From NCBI GenBank assembly GCA_014843695.1, contig CM026390.1:60791851-60855850 (forward strand): DNA of 64,000 nucleotides. Reading direction: 5' to 3'. Position 1 is the stretch's first letter. Every line of letters begins with the position of its first letter. The DNA comes from Archivesica marissinica. Lineage: Eukaryota; Mollusca; Bivalvia; Venerida; Vesicomyidae. The translations under genes and the position numbers were made by a program. Below the pieces are notes generated by a model. It saw only the letters and a list, made by a program, of their open reading frames with translations, was not told the DNA's origin and did not search any database. Shown here one piece after another: positions 46,211 to 59,584 of the stretch.

Positions 46211-49200
46211 ATTTCTGCAAACCGTCACAAGGTAGAGGAATGAATTGCCGATTAACATTAGAAACTTAACTCCTTTCTGCAAACCGTCACAAGGTAGAGG
46301 AATGAATTGCCGATTAACGTTAGAAACTTAACTCCTTTCTGCAAACCGTCACAAGGTAGAGGAATGAATTGCCGATTAATGTTAGAAACTTAACTCTTTT
46401 CTGCAAACCGTCACAAGATAGAGGAATGAATTGCCGATTAATGTTAGAAATTTAACTCCTTTCTGCAAATCGTCACAAGGTAGAGGAATGAATTGCCGAT
46501 TAATGTTAGAAACTTAACTCCTTTCTGCAAACCGTCACAAGGTAGAGGAATGAATTGCCCATTAATGTTAGAAACTTAACTCTTTTCTGCAAACCGTCAC
46601 AAGATAGAGGAATGAATTGCCGATTAATGTTAGAAACTTAACTCCTTTCTGCAAACCGTCACAAGGTAGAGGAATGAATTGCCGATTAATGTTAGAAACT
46701 TAACTCCTTTCTGCAAACCGTCACAAGGTAGAGGAATGAATTGCTGATTAATGTTAGAAAATTAACTCCTTTCTGCAAACCGTCACAGGGTAGAGGAATG
46801 AAAAGCCGATTAATGTTAGAAACTTAACTCCTTTCTGCAAACCGTCACAAGATAGAGGAATGAATTGCCGATTAAAGTTAGAAACCTAACTCCTTTCTGC
46901 AAACCGTCACAAGGTAGAGGAATGATTTGCCGATTAATGTTAGAAACTTAACTCCTTTCTGCAAACCGTCACAAGGTAGAGGAATGAATTGCCGATTAAT
47001 GTTAGAAACTTAACTCCATTCTGCAAACCGTCACAAGGTAGAGGAATGAATTGCCGATTAATGTTAGAAACTAAACTCCTTATGGCAAATCATCAACAAA
47101 TAGAGGAATGAATTGCCGATTAATGTTAGAAACGTAACTCCTTTCTGCAAACCGTCACAAGGTAGAGGGTTGAATTGCCGATTCATGTTAGAAACTGAAC
47201 TCCTTTCTGCAAACCGTCACAAGGTAGAGGAATGAATTGCCGATTAATGTTAGAAACTTAACTCCTTTCTGCAAACCGTCACAAGGTAGAGGGTTGAATT
47301 GCCGATTAATGTTAGAAACTTAACTCCTTTCTGCAAACCGTCACAAGGTAGAGGAATGAATTGCCGATTAATGTTAGAAACTTAACTCCTTTCTGCAAAC
47401 CGTCACAAGGTAGAGGAATGAATTGCCGATTAATGTTAGAAACTTAACTCCTTTTTGCAAAATATCACCAGATAGAGGAATGAATTGCCGATTAATGTTA
47501 GAAACTTAACTCCTTTCTGCAAACCGTCACAAGGTAGAGGAATGAATTGCCGATTAATGTTAGAAACTTAACTCCTTTCTGCAAACCGTCACAAGGTAGA
47601 GGGTTGAATTGCCGATTAATGTTAGAAACTTAACTCCTTTCTGCAAACCGTCACAAGGTAGAGGAATGAATTGCCGATTAATGTTAGAAACTTAACTCCT
47701 TTCTGCAAACCGTCACAAGGTAGAGGGTTGAATTGCCGATTAATGTTAGAAACTTAACTCCTTTCTGCAAACCATCACAAGGTAGAGGAATGAATTGCCC
47801 ATTAATGTTAGAAACTTAACTCCTTTCTGCAAACCGTCACAAGGTAGAGGAATGAATTGCCGATTAATGTTAGAAACATAACTCCATTCTGCAAACCGTC
47901 ACAAGGTAGAGGAATGAATTGCCGATTAATGTTAGAAACTAAACTCCTTTTTGCAAACCATCACCAGATAGAGGAATGAATTGCCGATTAATGTTAGAAA
48001 CGTAACTCCTTTCTGCAAACCGTCACAAGGTAGAGGGTTGAATTGCCGATTCATGTTAGAAACTAAACTCCTTTCTGCAAACCGTCACAAGGTAGAGGAC
48101 TGAATTGCCGAGTAATGTTAGAAACTTAACTCCTTTCTGCAAACCGTCACAAGGTAGAGGGATGAATTGCCGATTAATGTTAGAAACTTAACTCCTTTCT
48201 GCAAACCGTCACAAGGTAGAGGAATGAATTGCCGATTAATGTTAGAAACTTAACTCCTTTCTGCAAACCGTCACAAGGTAGAGGAATGAATTGCCGATTA
48301 ATGTTAGAAACTTAACTCCTTTTTGCAAAACATCACCAGATAGAGGAATGAATTGCCGATTAATGTTAGAAACTTAACTCCTTTCTGCATACCGTCACAA
48401 GGTAGAGGAATGAATTGCCGATTAATGTTAGAAACTTAACTTCTTTCTGCAAACCGTCACAAGGTAGAGGGTTGAATTGCCGATTAATGTTAGATACTTA
48501 ACTCCTTTCTGCAAACCGTCACAAGGTAGAGGAATGAATTGCCGATTAATGTTAGAAACTTAACTCCTTTTTGCAAACCATCACCAGATAGAGGAATGAA
48601 TTGCCGATAAATGTTAGAAACTTAACTCCTTTCTGAAAACCGTCACAAGGTAGAGGAATGAATTGCCGATTAATGTTAGAAACCTAACTCCTTTCTGCAA
48701 ACCGTCACAAGGTAGAGGAATGAATTGCCGATTAATGTTAGAAGCTTAACTCCTTTCTGCAAACCGTCACAAGGTAGAGGAATGAATTGCCGATTAATGT
48801 TAGAAACTCAACTCCTTTCTGCAAACCGTCACAATGTAGAGGGTTGAATTGCTGATTAATGTTGGAAACTTAACTCCTTTCTGCAAACCGTCACAAGGTA
48901 GAGGAATGAATTGCCCATTAATGTTCGAAACTTAACTCCTTTCTGCAAACCGTCACAAGGTAGAGGAATGAATTGCCCATTAATGTTAGAAACTTAACTC
49001 CTTTCTGCAAACCGTCACAAGGTAGAGGAATGAATTGCCGATTAATGTTAGAAACTTAACTCCTTTCTGCAAACCGTCACAAGGTAGAGGAATGAATTGC
49101 CGATTAATGTTAGAAACTTAACTCCTTTCTGCAAACCGTCACAAGGTAGAGGAATGAATTGCCGATTAATGTTAGAAACTTAACTCCTTTCTGCAAACCG

Positions 49201-50931
49201 TCACAAGGTAGAGGAATGAATTGCCGATTAATGTTAGAAACTTAACTCCTTTCTGCAAACCGTCACAAGGTAGAGGAATGAATTGCCGATTAATGTTAGA
49301 AACTAACCCCAAACCAAAAAAAACCAAAAAAACTAACTCCCTTCTGCAAACCGTCACAAGGTAGAGGAATGAATTGCCCATTAATGTTAGAAACTTAACT
49401 CCTTTCTGCAAACCGTCACAAGGTAGAGGAATGAATTGCCGATTAATGTTAGAAACTTAACTCCTTTCTGCAAACCGTCACAAGGTAGAGGGTTGAATTG
49501 CCGATTAATGTTAGAAACTTAACTCCTTTCTGCAAACCGTCACAAGGTAGAGGAATGAATTGCCGATTAATGTTAGAAACTTAACTCCTTTTTGCAAACC
49601 ATCACAAGATAGAGGAATGAATTGCCGATTAATGTTAGAAACTTAACTCCTTTCTGCAAACCGTCACAAGGTAGAGGAATGAATTGCCGATTAATGTTAG
49701 AAACTTAACTCCTTTCTGCAAACCGTCACAAGGTAGAGGAATGAATTGCCGATTAATGTTAGAAACTTAACTCCTTTCTGCAAACCGTCACAAGGTAGAG
49801 GAATGAATTGCCCATTAATGTTAGAAACTTAACTCCTTTCTGCAAACCGTCACAAGGTAGAGGAATGAATTGCCGATTAATGTTAGAAACTTAACTCCTT
49901 TCTGCAAACCGTCACAAGGTAGAGGAATGAATTGCCGATTAATGTTAGAAACTTAACTCCTTTCTGCAAACCCACAAAAAAACCATTAATGTTAGAAACT
50001 TAACTCCTTTCTGCAAACCGTCACAAGGTAGAGGAATGAATTGCCGATTAATGTTAGAAACTTAACTCCTTTCTGCAAACCGTCACAAGGTAGAGGAATG
50101 AATTGCCGATTAATGTTAGAAACTTAACTCCTTTCTGCAAACCGTCACAAGGTAGAGGAATGAATTGCCGATTAATGTTAGAAACTTAACTCCTTTCTGC
50201 AAACCGTCACAAGGTAGAGGAATGAATTGCCGATTAATGTTAGAAACTTAACTCCTTTCTGCAAACCGTCACAAGGTAGAGGAATGAATTGCCGATTAAT
50301 GTTAGAAACTTAACTCCTTTCTGCAAACCGTCACAAGGTAGAGGAATGAATTGCCCATTAATGTTAGAAACTTAACTCCTTTCTGCAAACCGTCACAAGG
50401 TAGAGGAATGAATTGCCGATTAATGTTAGAAACTTAACTCCTTTCTGCAAACCGTCACAAGGTAGAGGAATGAATTGCCGATTAATGTTAGAAACTTAAC
50501 TCCTTTCTGCAAACCGTCACAAGGTAGAGGAATGAATTGCCGATTAATGTTAGAAACTTAACTCCTTTCTGCAAACCGTCACAGGGTAGAGGAATGAATT
50601 GCCGATTAATGTTAGAAACTTAACTCCTTTCTGCAAACCGTTACAAGGTAGAGGAATGAATTGCCGATTAATGTTAGAAACTTAACTCCTTTCTGCAAAC
50701 CCTCACAAGGTAGAGGAATGAATTGCCCATTAATGTTAGAAACTTAACTCCTTTCTGCAAACCGTCACATGGTATAGGAATGAATTGCCGATTAATGTTA
50801 GAAACTTAACTCCTTTCTGCAAACCGTCACAAGGTAGAGGGTTGAATTGCCGATTAATGTTAGAAACTTAACTCCTTTCTGCAAACCGTCACAAGGTAGA
50901 GGAATGAATTGCCGATTAATGTTAGAAACTT
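46211..50931. repeat. 62-bp satellite-like array, about 76 copies
   Basis: Unit ctgcaaaccgtcacaaggta then gaggaatgaattgccgatta and atgttagaaacttaactcctt. Highly homogeneous, with a few variant types (gggttgaattg; tttgcaaaacatcaccagat; gcccatt) recurring at intervals. Irregular A/C-rich junctions at about 49305-49340 and 49972-49985 break the register. The array runs into a scaffold gap, so its true size is unknown. Confidence 0.97.
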
Positions 50932-51931
50932 NNNNNNNNNNNNNNNNNNNNNNNNNNNNNNNNNNNNNNNNNNNNNNNNNNNNNNNNNNNNNNNNNNNNN
51001 NNNNNNNNNNNNNNNNNNNNNNNNNNNNNNNNNNNNNNNNNNNNNNNNNNNNNNNNNNNNNNNNNNNNNNNNNNNNNNNNNNNNNNNNNNNNNNNNNNNN
51101 NNNNNNNNNNNNNNNNNNNNNNNNNNNNNNNNNNNNNNNNNNNNNNNNNNNNNNNNNNNNNNNNNNNNNNNNNNNNNNNNNNNNNNNNNNNNNNNNNNNN
51201 NNNNNNNNNNNNNNNNNNNNNNNNNNNNNNNNNNNNNNNNNNNNNNNNNNNNNNNNNNNNNNNNNNNNNNNNNNNNNNNNNNNNNNNNNNNNNNNNNNNN
51301 NNNNNNNNNNNNNNNNNNNNNNNNNNNNNNNNNNNNNNNNNNNNNNNNNNNNNNNNNNNNNNNNNNNNNNNNNNNNNNNNNNNNNNNNNNNNNNNNNNNN
51401 NNNNNNNNNNNNNNNNNNNNNNNNNNNNNNNNNNNNNNNNNNNNNNNNNNNNNNNNNNNNNNNNNNNNNNNNNNNNNNNNNNNNNNNNNNNNNNNNNNNN
51501 NNNNNNNNNNNNNNNNNNNNNNNNNNNNNNNNNNNNNNNNNNNNNNNNNNNNNNNNNNNNNNNNNNNNNNNNNNNNNNNNNNNNNNNNNNNNNNNNNNNN
51601 NNNNNNNNNNNNNNNNNNNNNNNNNNNNNNNNNNNNNNNNNNNNNNNNNNNNNNNNNNNNNNNNNNNNNNNNNNNNNNNNNNNNNNNNNNNNNNNNNNNN
51701 NNNNNNNNNNNNNNNNNNNNNNNNNNNNNNNNNNNNNNNNNNNNNNNNNNNNNNNNNNNNNNNNNNNNNNNNNNNNNNNNNNNNNNNNNNNNNNNNNNNN
51801 NNNNNNNNNNNNNNNNNNNNNNNNNNNNNNNNNNNNNNNNNNNNNNNNNNNNNNNNNNNNNNNNNNNNNNNNNNNNNNNNNNNNNNNNNNNNNNNNNNNN
51901 NNNNNNNNNNNNNNNNNNNNNNNNNNNNNNN
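50932..51931. other. Scaffold gap (1000 N)
   Basis: Exactly 1000 N. The left side is the 62-bp array; the right side is unrelated unique DNA. Confidence 0.99.
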
Positions 51932-52733
51932 CAAAATACTTCTAACGTATGACATTACAAGAGATATACTGCATTGCTTTATATTTGTCTTTTCTTTCAT
52001 TCTCTCGTCTGTTTTTCTACCTCCTTTCTTTTTCGTTGTTTACAAACAAACATTAAAACAAGATCTGTCCCTTCTCTCCATATACATGTTGGTCGGGTTT
52101 ATGTTATTACCGGTGTGTTACATTTGCGACACTAAGTCAAAACAAGTGGCTCTCTTCGACTTTTCTCGCTATTAAGGGGGCATTCCTGCTAACCTTCCCC
52201 CGATCCCGCAATCAATGTGAGTAAATTGTCACATTACAATAACCTTATCACTTCATAGTATCAGTGGTTTTCAATAGACTGGCCTTTGAGCCACAAGAAA
52301 ATGTCAAATTTCAATGGGGTTGACCGATTGCGGTTATTTTATTTCCCACTAAAGGCTTCCACCCCCTACTCTGAATGTAATTTGGTGGTGAATGTTGCAC
52401 TGACACCTGAATTTATAATATGGTGTTTATTTGTCACCAAATAGCATGCAAATATTCTAAAATATTTCAAAATGCAGCTCATATATCGTATTTTAATATT
52501 TAGTAGTCAATTGCTGACAATACCTACTCAGTCAATCAGTTCATGTATCAATAACTCTTAAGGGCTACCCTACACCTTTTCAACCAATCCCAGACCATTA
52601 TATAAATAACACCGTCTGACCTAAAAGATTTTCAACATTCAGAAATATTACGCAGCATAGATGCTTGTATGTCGAGCGATCACTGTTACCTCTATACACA
52701 ATCATGAACGAGATGTTGTTGACTTTATACACA
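51932..52733. other. Unique spacer
   Basis: No gene, tRNA or repeat recognised. A plus frame leaving the gap reaches 52175 but is low-complexity and hydrophobic, with no family resemblance. Confidence 0.4.
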
Positions 52734-53610
52734 ACAAGTACCCATGGTAACTGTAACACAAACAAGTACACACGGTAACTGTAACACAAACAAGTACCCA
52801 CGGTAACTGTAACACAAACAAGTACCCACGATAACTGTAACACAAACAAGTACCCACGGTAACTGTAACACAAACAAGTACCCACGGTAACTGTAACACA
52901 AACAAGTACCCACGATAACTGTAACACAAACAAATACCCACGGTAACTGTAACACAAACAAGTACCCACGGTAACTGTAACACAAACAAATACCCACGGT
53001 AACTGTAACACAAACAAGTACCCACGGTAACTGTAACACAAACAAATACCCACGGTAACTGTAACACAAACAAATACCCACGGTAACTGTAACACAAACA
53101 AGTACCCATGGTAACTGTAACACAAACAAATACCCACGGTAACTGTAACACAAACAAGTATCCATGGTAACTGTAACACAAACAATTACCCACGGTAACT
53201 GTAACACAAACAAGTACCCACGGTAACTGTAACACAAACGTAACTGTAACACAAACAAGTACCCACGGTAACTGTAACACAAACAAGTACCCACGATAAC
53301 TGTAACACAAACAAGTACCCACGGTAACTGTAACACAAACAAGTACCCACGATAACTGTAACACAAACAAGTACCCACGATAACTGTAACACAAACAAGT
53401 ACCCACGGTAACTGTAACACAAACAAGTACCCACGGTAACTGTAACACAAACAAGTACCACCGGTAACTGTAACACAAACAATTAGCCACGATAACTGTA
53501 ACACAAACAAGTACCCACGGTAACTGTAACACAAACAAGTACCCACGATAACTGTAACACAAACAATTAGCCACGATAACTGTAACACAAACAAATACCC
53601 ACGGTAACCA
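52734..53610. repeat. 28-bp minisatellite, about 31 copies
   Basis: Unit aagtacccacggtaactgta plus acacaaac, with acgataac, aaatac and cattag variants. One partial unit occurs near 53240. The Val/Cys/Tyr-rich minus frames (up to 361 codons) are shadows. Confidence 0.96.
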
Positions 53611-54030
53611 TAGCATAGCTTCTGACGTGGTTCCGTATTTCGTGGTCCTCCGTGATAGTGATAAAACCCCAAGAAAGAACCATTGCAGAATATAACTATT
53701 TAATTTATACTTTCCAATGACATATAGGCATGTATCAGTGACATAGCATGTGTTATTCCCCTTGTTGAAAACAGTGGAATAACACATTTTATTTCGTACT
53801 GGTTTGCACGTGTGTTACCTTGAAATTCTGTCAACGCGAAGGTTTACGGACTCAAGCTGTTAGTGACGCCATGTATGACGCCATTTATTTACGTCTACGC
53901 ACGATTTCTCGCGCCAATTAGCGCACGGTTGCATCGTTTTTCTATTATAAAACCCTTTTCAGCTTAAATTAAAAAGGAAAATTTGAAAAATGTGTTTGCT
54001 TAAGTTAATAATCGAAATATATTTCACAGA
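53611..54030. other. Unique spacer
   Basis: Nothing recognised. Confidence 0.4.
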
Positions 54031-54160
54031 GTGGACAGGTGGGTTTTCTCCGGGTACTCCGGTTTCCTCCCACACGAATGACCACATATACACTTTCATC
54101 CGCGCCAACGAGAGTGATTAATATAAGTTGTTAAAACTGGCTTCGCAATCGTTTAAATAT
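54031..54160 (+). mobile_element. Dispersed SINE-type element
   Basis: Contains ttctccgggtactccggttt followed by cctcccacacgaatgaccac, then cgcgccaacgagagtgatta and the tail gcttcgcaatcgtt. The ctccgggtactccgg block recurs widely in marine invertebrate genomes from general knowledge. No complete tRNA head is visible here. Confidence 0.65.
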
Positions 54161-55301
54161 TTCACCCATGAACATAGAAAGTTATTATTTTCACTCCTGG
54201 CTAGTGCAACTCATGATAATAATGCTTTCAATGTGTATTCGGTGAAATAAAATTCGACCATAAACTAAAACAAACAAATATCCTCTCATTATTTGTTATA
54301 AATTTTAAAATGCATCGGCCTGCAAGCATGGATTAAACATTCAACGCGATACATGTAGATAGTAACCAGCCAGGCCTCCATTCGGCATATTCTTAATGCC
54401 AATTACATAGCCTTATATAGCCAACTTCCCAAATGCATTCAAAGTACAACACAATCAAGATTATCAAGAGCTTCTTCGACGAGAATTTAGTTATACCTCA
54501 TCAATGTATCATCATCAATCCTCTTCATCAATCCTCATCAATGTATCAACTAAGTAAATAAAAATATATATTATTCTAACACGATCCAGCCAATAACATA
54601 CATACTTGTAGAGTAAAATCTACCTCGGGTTATTCTGCGATATACCTACCTTGAAATATGCTGCGCGCGCACCGTGTTTTGGCTATTCCATTTATACAAT
54701 GCATGTAAAGTTTTATGAATGAAAGTCAAGTGATGTTTGTAAATACTACCGTGGGAATTCGCGGAAATTAGCTATTTTTAGAATCAGATAATCTCTTGTC
54801 CGTCTTGTTTTTCTGTTAAGTAACGTTTCAGTTACTATATTGTACAGATTTATTTGACAAAATAAATACAATTATTGATCAGTTACAACTTTTGTTCATT
54901 TATGCACTAGATTGATATTCTCCATAAAAAATAACGTCATCACCCCTTTAGCGGGAGGAAATTTCGAAAGCCAAATGCAGCGGAGTACCACGGCGTTTGA
55001 AGAAAATACTCCTTTGATTCTCGTCTAAAATTATTAGAAGTAAGTCGTGTTAGAATCGAAATAATAAGTATCAACCGTGGTATATCGCAGAATAACCCGA
55101 GTTTGGAGTTCTTATGCGCAGAAATATATCACGAAGGCCAAAAGTTATAATGGTATACAACATCATTTGCTGTGAGGTTAATTCCTCACTTCATGGCTGT
55201 CAAGAGGTTCCATGTCACTGTTTTGCTAGAAACAACTGATTGCATACATGAATATAGAGACCAATCCATATTCAGATTTTAAAAAAGTTTAAACTTTATT
55301 G
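54161..55301. other. Unique spacer
   Basis: AT-rich. A short caatcctc/atcaatgta repeat lies at about 54500-54550. No gene supported. Confidence 0.4.
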
Positions 55302-55472
55302 ATTTTACAACGATTGCAAAGCAAGTTCTAACAACTTATATTAATCGCTCTGGTTGGCGCGGATGAAAGAGTAAATGTGGTCATTCGTGTGGAAGGAAAT
55401 GTGGTCATTCGTGTGGGAGGAAATGTGGTCATTCGTGTGGGAGGAAATGTGATAATTCGTGTTGGAGGAAAT
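55302..55472 (-). mobile_element. SINE-type element with internal 24-bp expansion
   Basis: Minus-strand copy of the 54031-54160 element: tail acaacgattgcaaagcaagt, then ggcgcggatgaaagagtaaa. The segment aaatgtggtcattcgtgtgg (24-bp unit with gagg) is repeated four times at 55373-55472, where the normal element has it once. Confidence 0.75.
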
Positions 55473-55796
55473 GATTTCTAAAGAAGAAATAAGTAGAAGT
55501 AAAAAGCAATATAAACTGAAATGTTGAAAGAAGCCGGAGTATCGGTTTGCAATGAAGAATGCGTTCTTGAAATAGAAAGTCCAAATACAAACACTTGTTA
55601 ATCCTTCAATCTTCAGACATTTTTAAAGTGCAAACAGCAATACATTTGTGTTAAATACAAATAGTTCTTTGCCAGGGAAGTCTATGACGAAATCAACATT
55701 ATGTAGATTTAATCTATAGCTTTATAACATTATGTTTTGAAACTGGTACATTCGTTCTGAATGGGCAAATGCATCACCAATCCAATTCCGAATCAT
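55473..55796. other. Unique spacer
   Basis: Nothing recognised between the SINE and the 43-bp array. Confidence 0.4.
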
Positions 55797-56914
55797 GAGC
55801 CAGAGACGCTCGGGGCACATACGAGTATCTTGGAAACATGAGCCAGAGACGCTCGGGGCACATACGAGTATCTTGGAAACATGAGCCAGAGACGCTCGGG
55901 GCACATACGAGTATCTTGGAAACATGAGCCAGAGACGCTCGGGGCACATACGAGTATCTTGGAAACATGAGCCAGAGACGCTCGGGGCACATACGAGTAT
56001 CTTGGAAACATGAGCCAGAGACGCTCGGGGCACATACGAGTATCTTGGAAACATGAGCCAGAGACGCTCGGGGCACATACGAGTATCTTGGAAACATGAG
56101 CCAGAGACGCTCGGGGCACATACGAGTATCTTGGAAACATGAGCCAGAGACGCTCGGGGCACATACGAGTATCTTGGAAACATGAGCCAGAGACGCTCGG
56201 GGCACATACGAGTATCTTGGAAACATGAGCCAGAGACGCTCGGGGCACATACGAGTATCTTGGAAACATGAGCCAGAGACGCTCGCGGACCATACGATTA
56301 TCTTGGAAACATGAGCCAGGGACGCTCGCGGACCATAATATTATCTTGGAAACATGAGCCAGGGACGCTCGGGGCACATACGATTATCTTGGAAACATGA
56401 GTCAGAGACGCTCGGGACACGTACGATATTCTTTGAAACATGAGCCAGGGACGCTCGCGGACCATACGATTATCTTGGAAACATGAGCCAGAGACGCTCG
56501 GGGCACATACGATATTCTTGGAAACATGAGCCAGGGACGCTCGCGGACCATAATATTATCTTATAAACATGAGCCAGGGACGCTCGCGGACCATAATATT
56601 ATCTTGGAAACATGAGCCAGAGACGCTCAGTGCACATACGATATTCTTGGAAACATGAGCCAGGGATGCTCGCGGACCATACTATATTATCTTATAAACA
56701 TGAGCCAGGGACGCTCGCGGACCATAATATTATCTTGGAAACATGAGCCAGGGACGCTCAGGGCACATACGATATTCTTGGAAACATGAGCCAGGGACAC
56801 TCGCGGACCATAATAGTATCTTGGAAACATGAGCCAGGGATGCTCGCGGACCATAATATTATCTTGGAAACATGAGCCAGAGACGCTCGGTGCCCATAGG
56901 ATATTCTTGGAAAT
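55797..56914. repeat. 43-bp minisatellite, about 26 copies, two-phase
   Basis: Unit gagccagagacgctcggggc followed by acatacgagtatcttggaaacat. Copies from 55797 to about 56285 are essentially identical. From there to 56914 they are divergent and alternate between ggggcacatacgat and gcggaccataatatt types. The stop-free frames on the minus strand are shadows. Confidence 0.96.
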
Positions 56915-57522
56915 ATCATTGTTGCAATCGCATAAGACGCTGGCTAGAGCAGCTCTCAATTTGAACCAACGATCCGAACTGTTTTAGATAAAAAAGTTGT
57001 TTGAAGCCTGCATATGTTTTATATAGTATCATAAATAACAGTCAATAGGCGCGTCCATCAATCATAATATAACGCGTCCGGTGGAATAACGGGGGCAATT
57101 ATCAAAACAATGGTATCTTAGCAACGTAGAGTGTATAGCTTAGGTCAATTAATATATATTCTAAAATGAGTTCCATGATTTAACTGGATTCAAACTAGGC
57201 TGTCATATAATAACATCATTGTATTAACATTCTACAAATATATTTAGCATTGCTTCGACCTTATTATGGTATTGGAATAAAAATGGAATTATTTTTATAT
57301 TTTAAGCTTAATTCCAATTCTGTTTATATAGTGTCCATAAAATTGAATCAAACACTATGTTTGATGTTGAAGTATAATATCGTAATAATGTTTGTATATA
57401 TAAATTGTCTTTCTTATACATCGAGTGCGCCCGGATACTGATATGTCCGTCTGTCTGTCTGTCTGTCATGGAATAACGAAGAATCAGTACCTCTTGGGAG
57501 ACATTCATGCTGTGATTCACGT
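56915..57522. other. Unique spacer
   Basis: AT-rich, with a short (ctgt)n tract at about 57447-57470. No gene supported. Confidence 0.4.
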
Positions 57523-57740
57523 ATGTATGTATGTTCCATTAATGTCAAACCCCTTGCGGGGACGTAGACATGTTTTCCTGGGCAAGCCTAGCCGACCTAA
57601 GTGGTTAACCAGTACTAGGCAATGTGTGTGAGGTGCCTTGCTCAATGACACTACATACGTGTCCTGACCGGGTATCGAACCCGGGACCGATCGATTCCAA
57701 ATCCGATGCTCTACCACTGGGCCACGGATGTCACGTGTGA
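57523..57740 (-). mobile_element. tRNA-derived SINE (tRNA-Pro-like head), intact copy
   Basis: On the minus strand the tRNA-like head has cccagtggtagagc (box A region), loop tttggaa (TGG) and box B gggttcgatac. The body and the gtccccgcaaggggtttgac stem-loop with (atac) tail follow. It corresponds to 9304-9615 but with a single 3' end. Confidence 0.88.
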
Positions 57741-57884
57741 GTCTGTATCCAATGAAACATGAGTATTGCTTGTCTAAAGTCATTCAAATACAATTTTAGA
57801 ACACGCCTATATTACAAGTACTGCTATCAAAAATGTCGTTGAAAATTAATGGGAGCTAAAAACACGTTAATATAGATACTTTTG

Positions 57885-57935
57885 TTTTATTTAAGTTTAT
57901 TTAGCGTCGCTACTGGCTGTCCATTTGAGCGACTG
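57885..57935 (-). mobile_element. SINE tail fragment (tRNA-Thr-like family)
   Basis: aagtttatttagcgtcgcta then ctggctgtccatttgagcga matches the 3' tail of SINE copies A and B. Head and body are absent. Confidence 0.6.
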
Positions 57936-58302
57936 GCAGTTTACCTAACAACATCTTCCCTGGACAGGTTACATCTGTTAACAAACCCTTGGTGCACCAA
58001 CCTCCGTAAGAAACTACCAACTCGTTCGTATAAAGATACACTGTCTGAGCGTATGTTAAAAGATTATATATACTAACACTATAACAAACTGTGCACCTTC
58101 CTTAGAGGTAAAATGTATATCCTTTTTAAAAAAATATAGGCAAATTTGGTGTCAAAATGTGCGAAATATTGGGTAAATTAGTGCAATGTGTGAAGGATTA
58201 TTTTCTTCACTTATGACAATAACATCCATGTTCGCTTGCAGAATACATAGCATTTGTTTAACACATGTGTGATACATGGATGTTATTGTGTTCCAACATA
58301 TG
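57936..58302. other. Spacer with a short inverted repeat
   Basis: Unrecognised plus-strand frame ending at 58076. A 16-bp inverted repeat acaataacatccatg / catggatgttattgt lies at about 58217-58290, just left of the 21-bp array. Confidence 0.5.
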
Positions 58303-59398
58303 ATAGGAATTACCAAGAAGTATGCGGGAATCACTAGGAAGTATGCGGGAATCACTAGGAAGTATGCGGGAATCACTAGGAAGTATGTGGGAATCACTAG
58401 GAAGTATGCGGGAATCACTAGGAAGTATGCGGGAATCACTAGGAAGTATGCGGGAATCACTAGGAAATATGCGGGAATCACTAGGAAGTATGCGGGAATC
58501 ACTAGGAAGTATGCGGGAATCACTAGGAAGTATGTGGAATCACTAGGAAGTATGTGGAATCACTAGGAAGTATGCGGGAATCACTAGGAAGTATGCGGAC
58601 TCACTAGGAAGTATGCGGGAATCACTAGGAAGTATGCGGGAATCACTAGGAAGTATGCGGGGATCACTAGGAAGTATGCGGGGATCACTAGGAAGTATGC
58701 GGGAATCACTAGGAAGTATGCGGGAATCACTAGGAAGTATGTGGAACCACTAGGAAGTATGCGGAATCACTAAGAAGTATGCGAAGTATGCGGAATCACT
58801 AAGAAGTATGCGGGATTCACTAGGAAGTATGCGGAATCACTAAGAAGTATGCGAAGTATGGTGAATCACTAGGAAGTATGCGGAACCACTAGGAAGTATG
58901 GTGAATGACTAGGAAGTATGCGGAACCACTAGGAAGTATGGTGAATCACTAGGAAGTATGCGGGAATCACTAGGAAGTATGCAGGAATCACTAGGAAGTA
59001 TGCGGAATCACTAGGAAGTATGCGGGAATCACTAGGACGTATGCGGGAATCACTAGGAAGTATGCGGGAATCACTAGGAAGTATGCGGAATCACTAGGAA
59101 GTATGCGGGAATCACTAGGAAGTATGCGGGAATCACTAGGAAGTATGCAGGAATCACTAGGAAGTATGCGGGAATCACTAGGAAGTATGCGGGAATCACT
59201 AAGAAGTATGCGGGATTCACTAGGAAGTATGCGGAATCACTAAGAAGTATGCGAAGTATGGTGAATCACTAGGAAGTATGCGGAACCACTAGGAAGTATG
59301 CGGAATCACTAGGAAGTATGCGGGAATCACTAGGAAGTATGCAGGAATCACTAGGAAGTATGCAGGAATCACTAGGAAGTATGCAGGAAGTATGCGAA
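58303..59398. repeat. 21-bp minisatellite, about 52 copies
   Basis: Unit aggaagtatgcgggaatcact, with gtggaa, gcggaa, gcagga and short gcgaagtat variants. Units lacking a base shift register, and a compound variant block at about 58740-58960 recurs partly at 59200-59300. Confidence 0.96.
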
Positions 59399-59584
59399 TT
59401 CCGTTTTTATTTCAATATTGATAATGTCGAAATCATGTGAATTATGTTAGGAATGGTAATCTTATAGCACTACTAATGTATGACCAAAGGTTTGTAAAAT
59501 ATGAGTTCATGAATTCAGTTAGATTGTGGTGTGGTGTATAGTATTGTATGCCTCTCTCCACCGTCTCTCCTCTCTCAAACGCCA

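Noticed and set aside
52702..53787. 361-codon Val/Cys/Tyr-rich frame resembling a membrane protein
   Set aside because: It is the 28-bp minisatellite read in a stop-free frame; hydrophobicity is a by-product of the unit.
55722..56377. Long frames with a repeated 'CPERLWLMFPRYSY' motif
   Set aside because: All three minus frames are open because of the 43-bp unit; unit identity is at DNA level, not protein level.
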